Positions 5,135 to 5,918 of a stretch of 5,918 nt of DNA are shown here, one piece after another (the stretch's first letter is position 1; each line of letters opens with the position of its first letter). Under the pieces are notes generated by a model. It was not told the origin of the DNA and did no database searches. It was given only the letters and a program-made list of their open reading frames with translations. A program made the position numbers and the translations under genes. Source of the stretch: Paenibacillaceae bacterium (GTDB lineage Bacteria > Bacillota > Bacilli > Paenibacillales > NBRC-103111); contig JAJFMO010000262.1 in the NCBI GenBank assembly GCA_020697475.1, positions 1-5,918 on the forward strand, given 5' to 3'.

Positions 5135-5918
5135 CTATCGTTTCAGCAACGGCGTCAATTCACCGATCGTCCGTTGCAACGTCTCCGCACAATCGCCGTA
5201 CATCTGCTTCGTCTCCGGCGTTTCCACCGACAGTGAGAACATTTCTAAGTCGGCCTCGCATTTTTTCAACGTCGCCAGCAGCATCGCCTTGTTTTGCGGG
5301 GACGGCATTTTCAACATATCGTCGTAGACATCAATATAAAGCTCTCCGTAAGAGTCCACTTGCGCCAAGAAGATGTTGTTCTGCGGGATGCCCAGTTTGT
5401 TCAGCTCCTCATGCAGCCAACCGCGATTCAACCCGATCGAGGCCAGAGACTCGTCAATAATTTCACCATCCATAATCACCGCTTGTGGTGGTTGCTCAGG
5501 AGCCGTCTTAATTCCCAGGTGTTTTGGAGTCAGCGGTTGGTTCTCCTTTTTCAACAGCACGTTCAAGTCCCCGCTTGTTTCCAAAACGGCGAATTCCACG
5601 TCGGCCAGGTTAAACACGTCCTTGGTGCGAAGACGCTGCAACAGCTCGTCCGTGGAGAACCGCTCTTTCTTCAGATTGTCTTCCAATATTTTGCCTTCTT
5701 TGATAACGACAGCACTCTTGCCTTCGAATAGGTCCCTCAACGTCTTGCTCTTGAGTGTGATCCACTCGACGCATAGAGGTACGATAAACCATACGCTGAG
5801 AGCGGTGAGACCGAGAAAATAATGGGACTCCATGTCCGTAGATATAAACCCGGCCAATTCCCCAAGTGTAATCCCTGCGATATATTCGAAAAAGGTCAGC
5901 TGAGAAATTTGTTTTTTG
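5135..5918 (-). CDS. DUF421 + DUF1657 spore membrane protein (2Duf), N-terminus cut off by right edge
   Basis: The frame is open to the window edge. The visible part is 260 residues, starting KKQISQLTFFEYIAGITLGE, and is not closed by an upstream stop, so a TTG at 5857 is not the start. About 20-30 residues, probably including one membrane segment, are missing. In visible numbering, membrane segments lie at about 7-26 and 34-53. The DUF421 (YetF-like) domain follows, with ADVEFAVLE at 105-113, a second half starting VIMDGEIIDESL (147-158), and QVDSYGELYIDVYDD (186-200). The last 50 or so residues, NKAMLLATLKKCEADLEMFS onward, resemble DUF1657, a short helical domain seen in spoVA-linked proteins. 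This DUF421+DUF1657 order is that of 2Duf, a spore inner-membrane protein associated with increased wet-heat and peroxide resistance. It leads directly into spoVAC, which supports a spore role. DUF421 is firm; the DUF1657 call rests on my reading of the C-terminus. Confidence 0.85.
   Translation of the reverse strand, partial: KKQISQLTFFEYIAGITLGELAGFISTDMESHYFLGLTALSVWFIVPLCVEWITLKSKTLRDLFEGKSAVVIKEGKILEDNLKKERFSTDELLQRLRTKDVFNLADVEFAVLETSGDLNVLLKKENQPLTPKHLGIKTAPEQPPQAVIMDGEIIDESLASIGLNRGWLHEELNKLGIPQNNIFLAQVDSYGELYIDVYDDMLKMPSPQNKAMLLATLKKCEADLEMFSLSVETPETKQMYGDCAETLQRTIGELTPLLKR

Noticed and set aside
4661..5236. A 191-codon open frame on the plus strand
   Set aside because: It lies wholly antisense to spoVAC and the end of the DUF421 gene, has low-complexity Arg/His/Gln-rich composition, and shows no recognisable family. 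It is a shadow of conserved coding sequence.
5373..5822. A 149-codon plus-strand frame inside the DUF421 gene
   Set aside because: Ser/Arg-rich antisense shadow with no ribosome binding site of note.
5855..5857. TTG at 5857 as start of the DUF421 protein
   Set aside because: The frame stays open to the edge and the upstream residues (QLTFFEYIAGITLGE) are conserved DUF421 sequence, so the true start is outside the window.
1..5918. Mobile element or CRISPR signals
   Set aside because: No transposase or integrase frame, no terminal inverted repeats, no regularly spaced repeats were seen, although spoVA operons can be mobile in other Bacilli.

Overview
The window looks like chromosomal DNA of an endospore-forming Bacillota, most likely Paenibacillaceae (Paenibacillus/Cohnella-like). 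Grounds: a spoVA spore operon, strong AGGAGG-type ribosome binding sites, a moderately GC-rich coding style, a CcpA-type operator, and a YerD-like glutamate-synthase-family gene. The genus is inferred, not demonstrated.

Layout, left to right. (1) 1-405, minus: N-terminal 135 codons of a membrane-anchored FMN-binding glutamate-synthase-family protein (YerD-like), with an extended -10 promoter at 505-513. (2) 558-689, plus: a divergent 43-aa basic small ORF of unknown function. Its 3' half carries, on the other strand, a terminator that can serve the next gene. (3) 761-2098, minus: a lipoprotein solute-binding protein of a carbohydrate-type ABC transporter, with no permease beside it. It has its own sigma-A-type promoter, a cre-like operator across the predicted transcription start, and two tandem terminators. 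(4) 2234-2719, minus: a small secreted NlpC/P60 cell-wall peptidase with a strong terminator that ends about 12 bp before the -35 of the next promoter. (5) 2950-3225, plus: a 91-aa cysteine-containing protein that I do not recognise, with a TTGACA promoter. (6) 3266-5918, minus: a tightly packed spore operon, 2duf (DUF421+DUF1657) - spoVAC - spoVAD - spoVAEb, whose head runs off the right edge.

How the genes work together. The right-hand operon forms one functional unit. SpoVAC, SpoVAD and SpoVAEb belong to the inner-membrane machinery that moves dipicolinic acid (DPA) into the forespore and releases it on germination. 2Duf is a spore inner-membrane protein linked in the literature to wet-heat resistance. 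The three downstream genes are coupled by a 24-nt gap, a 1-nt gap and a 4-nt overlap. The left half is a set of independently transcribed single genes, each with its own promoter and in most cases its own terminator.

I see no CRISPR array, insertion sequence, tRNA/rRNA or phage gene. The points most worth a second look are the compact 2duf-spoVACDEb arrangement, the two unrecognised small proteins, and the small ORF with an antisense terminator inside it. I do not see convincing evidence of an entirely new system.
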